A stretch of 64,000 nt of DNA, taken from contig JAFKFL010000025.1 of assembly GCA_017308235.1 (NCBI GenBank), forward strand, positions 54,457 to 118,456, written 5' to 3'. The notes under the pieces are model-generated. The model was not told the DNA's origin. It made no database searches and worked only from the letters and a program-made list of their open reading frames with translations. A program made the position numbers and the translations under genes. Shown in pieces: positions 42,280-51,345 of the stretch; positions within the stretch are counted from its first letter, which is position 1; each line of letters opens with the position of its first letter. The DNA is from Alphaproteobacteria bacterium (GTDB lineage Bacteria; Pseudomonadota; Alphaproteobacteria; Reyranellales; Reyranellaceae).

Positions 42280-42560
42280 GCGATCCCGTCAGCTCGCCGC
42301 CGCAGCCCCCGCCACAGCCCCCGCCACAGCCGTCGTGGCCCCCCGGTCCGCCACCGCCATCGCCGCCCAATCGTGCGCTCGGCTGGTTCTTCGCCGTATC
42401 CGGTGCCGTCGTCCTGCTGCTTACGCTCGGCTGCATTTTTGCCGTGACCGACGGCAATCCCTTCAACGGCGACGGCGCGATCGCCATCGTCTGCGGCTCG
42501 CCGACGCTGATCCTGGGTGCGGTTTTTCTTTGGCTGGGCTCGCGCCGCCTAAAGCGCTAA
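42276..42560 (+). CDS. Proline-rich two-span membrane protein
   Basis: A 94-residue protein. Residues 8-31 are mostly Pro with Gln, Ser and Trp in a repeated QPPP pattern. Two membrane spans follow (FFAVSGAVVLLLTLGCIFAV and IAIVCGSPTLILGAVFLWLG) and the tail is basic (RRLKR). ATG overlaps the TGA of the radical SAM gene (ATGA), so it belongs to that operon. No family is recognised. The Pro-rich cytoplasmic arm could recruit a partner. Confidence 0.65.
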   Translation: MSDPVSSPPQPPPQPPPQPSWPPGPPPPSPPNRALGWFFAVSGAVVLLLTLGCIFAVTDGNPFNGDGAIAIVCGSPTLILGAVFLWLGSRRLKR

Positions 42561-42628
42561 GCAGTCGCTGAGCAAGCGCCAGGGGATCAAGCGCCAAGGA
42601 TCAGGTTAAGGGATCGAACGGAGCCCAG

Positions 42629-43318
42629 ATGCCTTTCGACGACATGAGACGCCAGGGGCCGGAACGCGGCGGGGCGCACGAGCGGGCGATCAATTTGCCG
42701 CCGGCGATCCTGTGGATCATCGGTCTCAATGTCGCTGTCCATCTCCTGCGCCAGTTGGTCAGCGAGTCCGTCGACGACCAGCTCATCCTCGAATTCGGGC
42801 TGATACCGGTGGCCTATACCGGCCAGCCGGGCGGCGATTGGCTGTCGCTCGTGTTGGCGCCGTTCACCTATCAGTTCCTGCATGGCGGCTGGGTTCACCT
42901 CGGCGTGAACATGCTGAGCCTGGCGGCCTTCGGCGCGCCGGTGGAGCGTTCGTTGGGCGTTCGCCGCTTCGTTGCCTTCTACCTCAGCGCCGGTTTGGCC
43001 GCGGCGCTGGTTCACGTCCTGTCGTTTCCTGATTCGGCGGATCCGGTCGTGGGCGCCTCGGGCGCCATCAGCGGCGTGTTTGGCGCGGTGCTGGTGCTGC
43101 TCCGGCGGGTCGGGCGAATGTCCTCGCTCTTGCCCATCGCCGGCGTGTGGATCGCACTCAACGTCTTCTTCGGCATCTTCGGCGGGACGCCCGGCGCCGG
43201 CGGGCAGCCCGTCGCCTGGACGGCGCATATCGGCGGCTTCATCTACGGTTTGGCGGCCATTCGCCTCTTCGTGCCGCGATCAATGGAGGAGGAGGAGCCG
43301 CGACCGCCGCTGGATTAG
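42629..43318 (+). CDS. Rhomboid-family intramembrane serine protease
   Basis: A 229-residue membrane protein with six spans. The catalytic Ser144 lies in GASGAISG and His200 in WTAHIGGF. HGGWVHLGVNM (His85, His90, Asn94) forms the oxyanion side, as in GlpG. The N-terminal 25 residues are soluble and charged, the C-terminus is acidic (EEEEPRPPLD). It cleaves transmembrane helices; the substrate is unknown. It lies about 70 bp after the Pro-rich gene in the same direction and could belong to that transcript. Confidence 0.9.
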   Translation: MPFDDMRRQGPERGGAHERAINLPPAILWIIGLNVAVHLLRQLVSESVDDQLILEFGLIPVAYTGQPGGDWLSLVLAPFTYQFLHGGWVHLGVNMLSLAAFGAPVERSLGVRRFVAFYLSAGLAAALVHVLSFPDSADPVVGASGAISGVFGAVLVLLRRVGRMSSLLPIAGVWIALNVFFGIFGGTPGAGGQPVAWTAHIGGFIYGLAAIRLFVPRSMEEEEPRPPLD

Positions 43319-43374
43319 CGGGCGATCGACGGATACGCTGTCATAACGCCGATGCTTCGGGGGAGACATCGTCA

Positions 43375-44526
43375 ATGGCGAAAAGCGGGGCGCTTGCGCT
43401 CTTTCTGGTGGTTGGGCTCAGTCTTTCGGTTGCCGCTTGCAAGCCGGACAACAAATTCGTTGCGCCGCCGCCGGCTGAGGTATCGGTCGCGCTGCCGCTG
43501 CAGCAGTCGGTCGTTCCCTACATCGAGCAGACCGGCAACACCCAGGCTGTCAACACGGTCGATCTTGTCGCGCGCGTCGAAGGATTCCTGACGAAGATCG
43601 AATACAAGGATGGCCAGTTCGCCAAGAAAGGCGATCCGCTGTTCAAGATCGATCCGACGACCTATGACGCCAAGGTCAAGCAGGCCGACGCGGAGCTCGC
43701 CTCGGCCAAGGCGCTGCTGCTGCAGGCCGAGGCAGAGTTCAAACGCCAGGAGACTCTGCTGCGCCAGAACGTCTCTGCCCAGAACACCTACGACCAAGCC
43801 AAGGCCAAGCGCGATTCAAACCAGGCCAACGTCGAGAATCAGTCTGCCAATCTGATCATTGCCCAGGCCAATCTCGACTACACGGGCGTGGTGGCGCCGT
43901 TCGACGGCATCGTGACCAAACGCCTGGTCTCGATCGGCGAGCTGGTGGGCGCCACCAGCCCGACCAAGCTCGCGACCATCGTCCAGCTCGATCCGATCTA
44001 CGTGACCTTCAACCTCAGCGAACAGGATGTGCTGAACATCCGTCAAAACCTCGCCAATCGCCGGATCACCCTGGAGGAGCTGAGCAAGATTCCGCTCGAG
44101 ATCGGCCTCATGACCGAGGAGGGCTATCCGCACAAGGGCCACCTCGAATATGTCTCGCCCAATGTCGATGCCGCGACCGGTACGATCCTTGTGCGTGGCG
44201 TCTTCGACAATCCGGCCCGCGCCTTATTGCCGGGCTTCTTTGTCCGCGTCCGCGTGCCGATCGGGCTCGAGGCAAAATCGATGCTGGTGGTGCCCGATCG
44301 CGTGTTGGCCGAAGACCAGACGGGGCGATACCTGATGGTCGTGAACAAGGACAACGTCGTCGAGCAGCGGCGCGTCAAGGTAGGCCAGCTCCTGGTAGGA
44401 GAGCTGCGCGCCATCGAAAGCGGCCTGACGGCGGAGGATCGCGTGGTGGTCTCGACCAACGGCCGCGCCATTCCGGGTGCGAAGGTCGTGCCGAAGCAGA
44501 CGACCATCCAGGCACCGGCAAAGTAG
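43375..44526 (+). CDS. RND efflux periplasmic adaptor (membrane fusion protein)
   Basis: A 383-residue lipoprotein adaptor: signal and lipobox ending VAAC with Cys22. A biotinyl-lipoyl-like half (ARVEGFLTKIEYKDGQFAKKGDPLF) follows, then an alpha-hairpin rich in Ala, Gln and Lys (residues 95-170) and a beta-barrel (LDYTGVVAPFDGIVTKRLVSIGELVG). It connects the inner-membrane RND pump to an outer-membrane channel. It starts 57 bp after the rhomboid stop and is followed by the pump 20 bp later. No TolC-like gene is in the window. Confidence 0.92.
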   Translation: MAKSGALALFLVVGLSLSVAACKPDNKFVAPPPAEVSVALPLQQSVVPYIEQTGNTQAVNTVDLVARVEGFLTKIEYKDGQFAKKGDPLFKIDPTTYDAKVKQADAELASAKALLLQAEAEFKRQETLLRQNVSAQNTYDQAKAKRDSNQANVENQSANLIIAQANLDYTGVVAPFDGIVTKRLVSIGELVGATSPTKLATIVQLDPIYVTFNLSEQDVLNIRQNLANRRITLEELSKIPLEIGLMTEEGYPHKGHLEYVSPNVDAATGTILVRGVFDNPARALLPGFFVRVRVPIGLEAKSMLVVPDRVLAEDQTGRYLMVVNKDNVVEQRRVKVGQLLVGELRAIESGLTAEDRVVVSTNGRAIPGAKVVPKQTTIQAPAK

Positions 44527-44546
44527 TTGGACGCCGGAGCGGGGCG

Positions 44547-47500
44547 ATGATCTCCAAGTTCTTCATCGAGCGGCCGGTGCTTGCGAACGTACTGGCCATC
44601 CTGTTCGTGCTGATCGGCGGCGTTGCCCTGTTCGGTCTGCCGATCGCGCAGTATCCCAATATCGTGCCGCCCACGGTGCAGGTGACCACGACCTACCCGG
44701 GTGCCTCCGCCAGCACCGTGGTCAACAACGTTGCCCTGCCCATCGAGCTGCAGGTGAACGGCGTCGACCACATGATCTACATGCAGTCGACCAGCACCGA
44801 TTCAGGCACCTACACGCTCACCGTGACGTTCGAGATCGGCACCGATCTCGATTTCGCTCAGGTGCTGGTGCAGAACCGGGTCAGCGCTGCCCTGGCGGCA
44901 CTGCCGCAGCCGGTCCAGGCGCAGGGTGTCACCGTCCAGAAGAGATCGACGTCGATCCTCGAGATCGTGGCGCTCAGCTCGCCCGACGCGCGGTACGACA
45001 ACCTGTTCATGAGCAATTACGCCACCATCAACCTGGTGAACGAGCTTGCCCGTGTGCCGGGCGTCGGCAACGTCACGGTGCTGGGCGCGGGCCAGTATTC
45101 GATGCGGATCTGGATGGATCCGCGCAGGCTCTACAGCTTCGGCCTGACGCCGTCCGACATCGTCCAGGTCGTGCAGTCGCAGAGCCAGTCGGTCACCGCC
45201 GGCCAGGTCGGTACGCCACCCGCGGCCAAGGACCAGAACTTCCAGTACACGGTCGATATCGAAGGCCGTCTTGCCGATCCGCGGCAGTTCGAGAACATCA
45301 TCGTCAAGACCGAGGGCGGTGACGGCGGCCGCATCCTGCGGCTGAAGGATGTGGCGCGCGTCGAACTCGGCGCCCAGACCTACTCCCAGAACTTCCGGCT
45401 CGATGGCAAGCCCGGAGCGGGCATCGCGATCTATCAGGCGCCCGGCGCCAATGCGCTCCAGGTCGCCACTGCAGTGCAGGCGAAGATGGAGGAGCTCAAG
45501 AAGGCGTTCCCGCCCGGCCTGACCTATTTGGTGCCCTTCGACACCACGACCTTCGTCAAGACCTCGATCCACGAGGTGTTCATGACGCTGATCGAGGCCG
45601 GCATCCTGGTGCTGATCGTGATCGTGGTCTTCCTGCAGGACTGGCGCGCCATGCTTGTGCCGGCGACCACCATTCCGGTCACCATCATCGGCGCCTTCGC
45701 CGCCATGGCGGCGCTGGACTTCACGATCAACCTCTCGACCCTGTTCGGCATCGTACTGGCGATCGGGATCGTGGTGGACGACGCGATCGTGATCGTCGAG
45801 GGCGTCGCCCGCCACATCGAGCGTGGCATGTCGGGCCACGATGCCGCGGTCAAGGCGATGGACGAACTGTTCGGCCCGGTGATCGGCATCACCCTGGTGC
45901 TGATGTCGGTCTTCATCCCGGCGGCGTTCCTTCCCGGCCTCACGGGCAAGATGTTCGCCCAGTTCGCGCTCGTCATCGCGGCGACAGCCTTCATCAGCGC
46001 CATCAACGCCGCGACCTTGAAGCCGACCCAGTGCGCGCTGTGGCTGCGTCCGACCGTGCCGCCGGAGAAGCGCAACGTCTTCTTCCGGACGTTCAACAAC
46101 GGCTACGGCTGGTTCGAGCGCCGCTATAGCGGGCTGATCGGTGGCATGGTCAAGCGCAGCGGGCTGATGGTCCTGCTCGCCTTGGTGCTTGCCGGACTCG
46201 GCGGCTGGGGTGTGGCGCGTCTTCCCAGCGCCTTCATCCCCAATGAGGACCAGGGCTATCTGCTGGCCGGCGTCCAGTTGCCCGATGGTGCGTCACTCGA
46301 GCGGACCAGCGCGGCCCTGCAGGAGGTGACGCGCTTTGCCAAGGCGACGCCCGGCGTACGCCAGGTGGTCACGATCGCCGGCATGTCGCTGCTCGACAAC
46401 AGCGCCGCCCTGGCGAACGCCGGCGTGGCCTACATTGTTCTCGAAGATTGGGGTGTTCGCGGCAAGGCAACGGGTCAGGACATCCGGACGATCGCCCAGA
46501 AGCTGATGCAGGACATGACGGCCCTGCAGGATGGCCGCGGCTTTGTGCTGGCGCCGCCGCCGATCCAGGGCATCGGTAACGTCAGCGGCTTCCAGATGCA
46601 GGTCGAGCAGCGCGACGGCAGCTTCGACCTGGTCAAACTTCAGAATGTCGCTCGCGATCTTGCCGATCAGGCCCGCACCCAGAGTGCGATCGCCAACCCG
46701 ATCAGCTCCTTTCGCGCCGGCGCACCGCACATCGATGTCGAGATCGATCGCGCCAAGGCCGAGACGCTCCAGGTGCAGGTGGGCGACGTCTTCTCGACCC
46801 TGTCGTCGTACCTCGGATCGACCTACGTCAATCGCTTCAACAAATTCGGGCTCAGCCTTCAGGTCTATGCGCAGGCCGATTCGGAGTTCCGGGCGCGGCC
46901 GGAGGATATACTGCAGCTCAATGTGCGCAGCATCGACGGCAAGATGGTGCCGATCGGTGCGCTGGCGCGACTGCGACCAGCGCAAGGCGCGCCCATCATC
47001 AGCCTCTACAATCTCTATCCCGCGGCGTCGGTCGTGGGATCGGCGGCGCCGGGATTCAGCTCGGGCGAAGCGATGGACCTGATGAACGAGGTTGCCGGGC
47101 AGACCCTGCCACCTGGCATGGCCTATGAGTGGACGGCGATGTCGTATCAAGAGAACGTCGTTGGCAACCAGCTCCTGTACGTCTTTGGACTCGCCATCCT
47201 GCTCGTCTACCTCTGTCTCGCAGGCCAGTACGAAAGTTGGATCGCGCCCTTGAGCGTCATCCTGGCGGTGCCTCTGGCGCTGATCGGTCCAGCCGTGGCC
47301 TTGTCCGCGGTGGGCCTGCCGAACAACCTATATACCCAGATCGGCTTGATGCTGTTGATCGCGCTCAGCGCCAAGAACGCCATCCTGATCGTCGAGGTCG
47401 CCCGCGAGGCACGATTGCTCGACGGCAAGCCGATCGCGGAGGCTGCTCTGGACGCGGCGAAAACCCGCTTGCGGCCGATCCTCATGACATCGTTTGCCTT

Positions 47501-47702
47501 CATCCTCGGCGTGGTGCCCCTGGTGACGGCGACCGGCGCGGGCGCGGCGGCGCGCGTATCGCTTGGCCTCTGCGTGTTCAGCGGCATGATCGCCTCGACA
47601 TTCCTGGCCGTGCTCTTCGTGCCGTCCTTCTTCGTCGTCCTGCAGCGCCTGGAAGAGCGCCGGAAAGGGACAAGAGCGTCAGCCCACCCCTCGCGCGCCT
47701 GA
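44547..47702 (+). CDS. RND multidrug efflux pump, HAE1 type
   Basis: A 1051-residue inner-membrane pump of the AcrB/MexB family with twelve spans in two halves and two large periplasmic loops. It opens FFIERPVLANVLAIL. The proton-relay Asp pair is in IGIVVDDAIVIVEG, and the second half has GLMLLIALSAKNAILIVEVAR. It should export hydrophobic or amphiphilic compounds, energised by protons. It lies 20 bp after its adaptor. No repressor gene (TetR or MarR) is adjacent. Confidence 0.95.
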   Translation: MISKFFIERPVLANVLAILFVLIGGVALFGLPIAQYPNIVPPTVQVTTTYPGASASTVVNNVALPIELQVNGVDHMIYMQSTSTDSGTYTLTVTFEIGTDLDFAQVLVQNRVSAALAALPQPVQAQGVTVQKRSTSILEIVALSSPDARYDNLFMSNYATINLVNELARVPGVGNVTVLGAGQYSMRIWMDPRRLYSFGLTPSDIVQVVQSQSQSVTAGQVGTPPAAKDQNFQYTVDIEGRLADPRQFENIIVKTEGGDGGRILRLKDVARVELGAQTYSQNFRLDGKPGAGIAIYQAPGANALQVATAVQAKMEELKKAFPPGLTYLVPFDTTTFVKTSIHEVFMTLIEAGILVLIVIVVFLQDWRAMLVPATTIPVTIIGAFAAMAALDFTINLSTLFGIVLAIGIVVDDAIVIVEGVARHIERGMSGHDAAVKAMDELFGPVIGITLVLMSVFIPAAFLPGLTGKMFAQFALVIAATAFISAINAATLKPTQCALWLRPTVPPEKRNVFFRTFNNGYGWFERRYSGLIGGMVKRSGLMVLLALVLAGLGGWGVARLPSAFIPNEDQGYLLAGVQLPDGASLERTSAALQEVTRFAKATPGVRQVVTIAGMSLLDNSAALANAGVAYIVLEDWGVRGKATGQDIRTIAQKLMQDMTALQDGRGFVLAPPPIQGIGNVSGFQMQVEQRDGSFDLVKLQNVARDLADQARTQSAIANPISSFRAGAPHIDVEIDRAKAETLQVQVGDVFSTLSSYLGSTYVNRFNKFGLSLQVYAQADSEFRARPEDILQLNVRSIDGKMVPIGALARLRPAQGAPIISLYNLYPAASVVGSAAPGFSSGEAMDLMNEVAGQTLPPGMAYEWTAMSYQENVVGNQLLYVFGLAILLVYLCLAGQYESWIAPLSVILAVPLALIGPAVALSAVGLPNNLYTQIGLMLLIALSAKNAILIVEVAREARLLDGKPIAEAALDAAKTRLRPILMTSFAFILGVVPLVTATGAGAAARVSLGLCVFSGMIASTFLAVLFVPSFFVVLQRLEERRKGTRASAHPSRA

Positions 47703-47725
47703 GGCGGGCGAGGTAGGAGGGGAGC

Positions 47726-49117
47726 ATGGCCGAGCAGGCACTTCCCCTTCGCCGCTACCTCGCCGCCAACGCCGTCGTGTTGGCGCCGTCCTACATCGCG
47801 CTGGCCGCGCTCTATTGGGATGACGACCTTGCCGCGGGTCCTGCGCTGGTCGCGGCGGCCGGGATCGCCGTCGTCTCGATCGTCCTGGTGCAGCGCTACC
47901 TCGGATCGCTGGCCCGTTTCGCCCGGTTCGTGAGCGAGCTCTCGGGCGATCAGGAACCGGTGATGCCGCGGCTCAAATTCGCGCCGGCCACCGAGGAACT
48001 GGCCGCTGCCGCCGCGACCCTGGCCGCCGGCTGGCGCCGCCAACGGGCCTCGATCGACAATCTCGCTGCCTCCGCCCAAGCCGTAGTCGACGGCCTGCCC
48101 GATCCCTTGATCGCCGTCGATCGCCAACGCCGCATCGTGCGCACCAACCGCGCGGCGGTGGCCTTGCTGGGTCCGATGGTGGCCGACCGCGATCTGTCGA
48201 CGGCGCTGCGCCATCCCACGCTTCTATCGGCCATCGATTCGCTTCTGGTGGTGGGTGACGGCAATTTCATCGGCCCGGATCACGCCACCGTGGAGCTGGT
48301 CCTGTCGGGCGCGCCCGAGGTCGACGTGATCGCGCATGCACGTCGGCTGCCGCGGGCGGCGGCCGACGGATCCCTGGCGTTGATCGTGTTCCACGATACG
48401 ACGGCGCTGCGGCGGGCGGAGCGCATGCGGGCCGATTTCGTCGCCAATGCAAGCCACGAGCTCAAGACGCCGATCGCGGGCTTGCTGGGCTTTATCGAGA
48501 CTTTACGTGGTCCGGCGCGCGATGACGTCCAGGCGCGCGAGCGCTTCCTCGGCATCATGGCGGAGCAAGCCGATCGCATGCGGCGCCTGGTCGACGATCT
48601 CCTCATGTTGTCGCGCATCGAGCAGCACGAGCATTCCCGGCCCGATGCCGCGGTCGACCTCGACCGCGTGCTGGCCGGCGTGCAAGACCTGCTGCAGCTC
48701 AAGGCGTCCTCGCGCAAGGTCGCGGTCGAGCTCGAGATCGACCCTGCCTTGCCGCTCGCCATCGGCGACTACGACGAACTTACGATCGTGTTCCAGAACC
48801 TCATCGACAATGCGATCAAGTACGCCAAGCCCAACACCACGGTCCGGGTGACGGCGCGATCGGCGGTCGAAGGGCGCGTTGCCGTGTCGGTGGCCGACGA
48901 AGGCGACGGCATTCCGGCGACACACCTGCCGCGGCTCACCGAGCGTTTCTACCGGGTGGACACGGCCCGCTCGCGCCAGCTCGGCGGAACGGGCCTTGGC
49001 TTGGCCATCGTCAAGCACGTGGTGAACCGCCATCGGGGCCGGCTCGATATCCAAAGCAGCCCCGGCAAAGGCTCGGTATTCACCGTCACATTGCCCGCCG
49101 GCACAGGGCGGGAATAG
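47726..49117 (+). CDS. phoR: Phosphate-sensing histidine kinase PhoR
   Basis: A 463-residue sensor kinase. Two N-terminal membrane helices, a PAS-like domain (residues 110-225, DGLPDPLIAVDRQRRIVRTN), a dimerisation helix with SHELKTP and His244, and a HATPase with NLIDNAIKYAKP, VADEGDGIPATHL and GGTGLGLAIVKHVV. The membrane part is short, as is usual for PhoR. It starts 24 bp after the RND gene and leads the pst operon. It phosphorylates PhoB when phosphate is scarce, sensing through PstSCAB-PhoU. Confidence 0.92.
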   Translation: MAEQALPLRRYLAANAVVLAPSYIALAALYWDDDLAAGPALVAAAGIAVVSIVLVQRYLGSLARFARFVSELSGDQEPVMPRLKFAPATEELAAAAATLAAGWRRQRASIDNLAASAQAVVDGLPDPLIAVDRQRRIVRTNRAAVALLGPMVADRDLSTALRHPTLLSAIDSLLVVGDGNFIGPDHATVELVLSGAPEVDVIAHARRLPRAAADGSLALIVFHDTTALRRAERMRADFVANASHELKTPIAGLLGFIETLRGPARDDVQARERFLGIMAEQADRMRRLVDDLLMLSRIEQHEHSRPDAAVDLDRVLAGVQDLLQLKASSRKVAVELEIDPALPLAIGDYDELTIVFQNLIDNAIKYAKPNTTVRVTARSAVEGRVAVSVADEGDGIPATHLPRLTERFYRVDTARSRQLGGTGLGLAIVKHVVNRHRGRLDIQSSPGKGSVFTVTLPAGTGRE

Positions 49118-49155
49118 CCGTTCTACCCCCTGACGCAGACGGGTATGTAACCTAA

Positions 49156-49173
49156 CCGTCACATCATTGTCAT
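49156..49173 (+). promoter_or_regulatory. Pho box upstream of pstS
   Basis: CCGTCACATCATTGTCAT holds two seven-base direct repeats, CCGTCAC and TTGTCAT, separated by four bases. It follows the PhoB consensus CTGTCAT-N4-CTGTCAT with two mismatches. It lies 61 bp upstream of the pstS GTG, which is correct spacing for PhoB activation at a promoter inside the phoR-pstS gap. Confidence 0.7.
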
Positions 49174-49233
49174 ATAAGCGAGACCTCGACCTCCTAGTGC
49201 AGTCGCGTTCGACTCGAACAAAGGAGAGAACCT

Positions 49234-50280
49234 GTGAAAATTTCCAAGATTGCTCTGACCACAGCCGCCCTGATGGTGACGGCGTGGTCGGCTTTCGCTG
49301 CCGATATCTCCGGCGCCGGTGCGACCTTCCCCTATCCGGTCTACGCCAAGTGGGCGGATGCCTATAAGAAGGCGACCAACGTCGGCCTGAACTACCAGTC
49401 GATCGGCTCGGGCGGCGGCATCAAGCAGATCAAGGCCAAGACGGTGACGTTCGGCGCCTCCGATGCACCGCTGTCCGGCAAGGACCTCGACGAAGCGGGT
49501 CTGGCCCAGTTTCCGATGGTCATGGGCGGCATCGTCCCGGTCGTGAACATTGACGGCGTGAAGCCCGGCGACCTCGTGCTCGACGGTCCGACCCTCGGCA
49601 AGATCTATCTCGGCGAGATCAAGAAGTGGGACGACCCGGCGATCGCCAAGCTCAATCCGAGTGCCAAGCTGCCGTCCCAGGCGATCGCCCTGGTGCATCG
49701 CTCCGACGGGTCGGGCACGACCTTCAATTTCACCTACTATCTCGCCGACGTCAGCCCCGAGTGGAAGTCCAAGGTTGGCACCAACACGGCGGTCCAGTGG
49801 CCGGGCGGCATCGGCGCCAAGGGCAATGAGGGCGTTGCCAACAACGTGGGCCAGACGAAGGGCTCGATCGGCTACGTCGAGTATGCCTATGCCAAGCAGA
49901 ACAAGCTCACCTTCACCAAGATGGTGAACAAGGCCGGCAAGACCGTGTCGCCAACCGCCGAGACGTTCCAGGCCGCCGCTGCCAATGCCAACTGGAAGTC
50001 GCAGCCGGGCTACGGCGTGATCCTCGCCAACCAGCCGGGCGACGTGTCGTGGCCGATGACCGCCGCGACCTGGATCCTGGTTTACAAGACGCCGACTGAC
50101 GCCGCCGCGACCGGCGAGGCGTTGAAGTTCTTCGCCTGGTCTTACGACAAGGGTCAGGAGATGGCCAAGGAGCTCGACTACGTGCCGATGCCGGCCAATG
50201 TCGTGACCGACATCAAGACCATGTGGGCCACGGACATCAAGGACAGCAGCGGCAAGCCGTTGTTCGCCGCGACGCACTAA
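49234..50280 (+). CDS. pstS: Phosphate-binding periplasmic protein PstS
   Basis: A 348-residue binding protein with a signal peptide (TAALMVTAWSAFA, cleavage likely after Ala). Phosphate-contacting elements are GAGATFPYPVYAKW, SIGSGGGIKQI, FGASDAPL and RSDGSGTTFNF. GTG 49234 follows AAAGGAGAGAAC. A hairpin at 50291-50324 separates it from pstC, giving higher pstS mRNA than the distal genes. Confidence 0.96.
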   Translation: MKISKIALTTAALMVTAWSAFAADISGAGATFPYPVYAKWADAYKKATNVGLNYQSIGSGGGIKQIKAKTVTFGASDAPLSGKDLDEAGLAQFPMVMGGIVPVVNIDGVKPGDLVLDGPTLGKIYLGEIKKWDDPAIAKLNPSAKLPSQAIALVHRSDGSGTTFNFTYYLADVSPEWKSKVGTNTAVQWPGGIGAKGNEGVANNVGQTKGSIGYVEYAYAKQNKLTFTKMVNKAGKTVSPTAETFQAAAANANWKSQPGYGVILANQPGDVSWPMTAATWILVYKTPTDAAATGEALKFFAWSYDKGQEMAKELDYVPMPANVVTDIKTMWATDIKDSSGKPLFAATH

Positions 50281-50290
50281 GACTGGTTCG

Positions 50291-50324
50291 AAGGTCCCTC
50301 GGCCTGACGAGGCCAGGGGACTTT
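50291..50324 (+). terminator. Intercistronic hairpin between pstS and pstC
   Basis: AAGGTCCCTCGGCCT and AGGCCAGGGGACTTT form a stem with one or two mismatches around a GACG loop. It is too short of T residues to be a full terminator. It is more likely an mRNA stabiliser or attenuator below pstS. Confidence 0.5.
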
Positions 50325-50349
50325 CACCGCGCGCGAGAGGGGGCGTAAA

Positions 50350-51342
50350 GTGTCCGAAGTGGCATTAAACGACACCAACGTAACGGCCGGCGCCGGCGTG
50401 ACGCGCGCGTCGGCGCTCAATCGGCTGCGAACGACCGACGTTGCGTTCCGGACCCTGACGCGCATTGCGGTGTTCACCGTTCTGGCCTTGCTGAGCGGCG
50501 TCATCCTGGCGCTCATCATCGGTTCGGTGCCCGCCTTCAAGGCCTTTGGCTTCGGCTTTGTCACCACCGAGGTCTGGAACCCGGTCACGGAGAAGTTCGG
50601 CGCTCTCGCGCCGGTCTACGGCACGCTGGTCACCTCGTTCATCGCCCTGGTGATCGCCGTGCCAGTCGGCTTGATGATCGCTTTCTTCCTGACCGAGCTC
50701 TGTCCCATGTGGTTGCGGCGCCCGATCGGCATATCGATCGAGCTGCTGGCGGGCATTCCCAGCATCATCTACGGCATCTGGGGTTTGTTCATCTTCGCGC
50801 CGTTTGTGCAGAAGTACATCCAGCCCTTCCTGATCGATACATTCGACGGCGTGCCGGGGTTGCAGGACGTGTTTGCCGGGCCGCCGTACGGGATCGGCAT
50901 GCTGACGGCGGGTTTCATCCTGGCGATCATGGTGCTGCCGTTCATCACGTCGATCTCGCGTGATGTGTTCGACGCCGTGCCGGCGGTGCTCAAGGAGGCA
51001 ACCTACGGCCTCGGTTGCACGACCTGGGAAGTCTTCAAGCATGTGATCCTGCCCTACACGCGGGTTGGCGTGATCGGCGGCGTGATGCTGGGGCTGGGCC
51101 GCGCGCTGGGCGAGACGATGGCCGTCACTTTCGTGATCGGCAACGCCCACACGGTTTCGGCCTCCATCCTGGCTCCCGGCACGACCATCTCGGCGTCGAT
51201 CGCCAACGAGTTCACGGAGGCGGTCGGCGATCTCTACACTTCCTCGCTGATCGCGCTCGGCCTGATCCTGTTCGTGATCACTTTCATCGTTTTGGCGATT
51301 GCGCGCTACATGCTGCTGCGCCTTCAGCAGAAAGGCCGCTGA
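50350..51342 (+). CDS. pstC: Phosphate ABC transporter permease PstC
   Basis: A 330-residue membrane permease with six spans and an N-terminal cytoplasmic stretch. The permease signature around EATYGLGCTTWEVFKHVILPYTRVGVIGGVMLGLGRALGETMAVTFVIG is the EAA loop and the following helix. GTG 50350 has GAGAGGGGG upstream. It pairs with PstA to form the membrane channel of the high-affinity system. Confidence 0.95.
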   Translation: MSEVALNDTNVTAGAGVTRASALNRLRTTDVAFRTLTRIAVFTVLALLSGVILALIIGSVPAFKAFGFGFVTTEVWNPVTEKFGALAPVYGTLVTSFIALVIAVPVGLMIAFFLTELCPMWLRRPIGISIELLAGIPSIIYGIWGLFIFAPFVQKYIQPFLIDTFDGVPGLQDVFAGPPYGIGMLTAGFILAIMVLPFITSISRDVFDAVPAVLKEATYGLGCTTWEVFKHVILPYTRVGVIGGVMLGLGRALGETMAVTFVIGNAHTVSASILAPGTTISASIANEFTEAVGDLYTSSLIALGLILFVITFIVLAIARYMLLRLQQKGR

Positions 51343-51345
51343 ACC

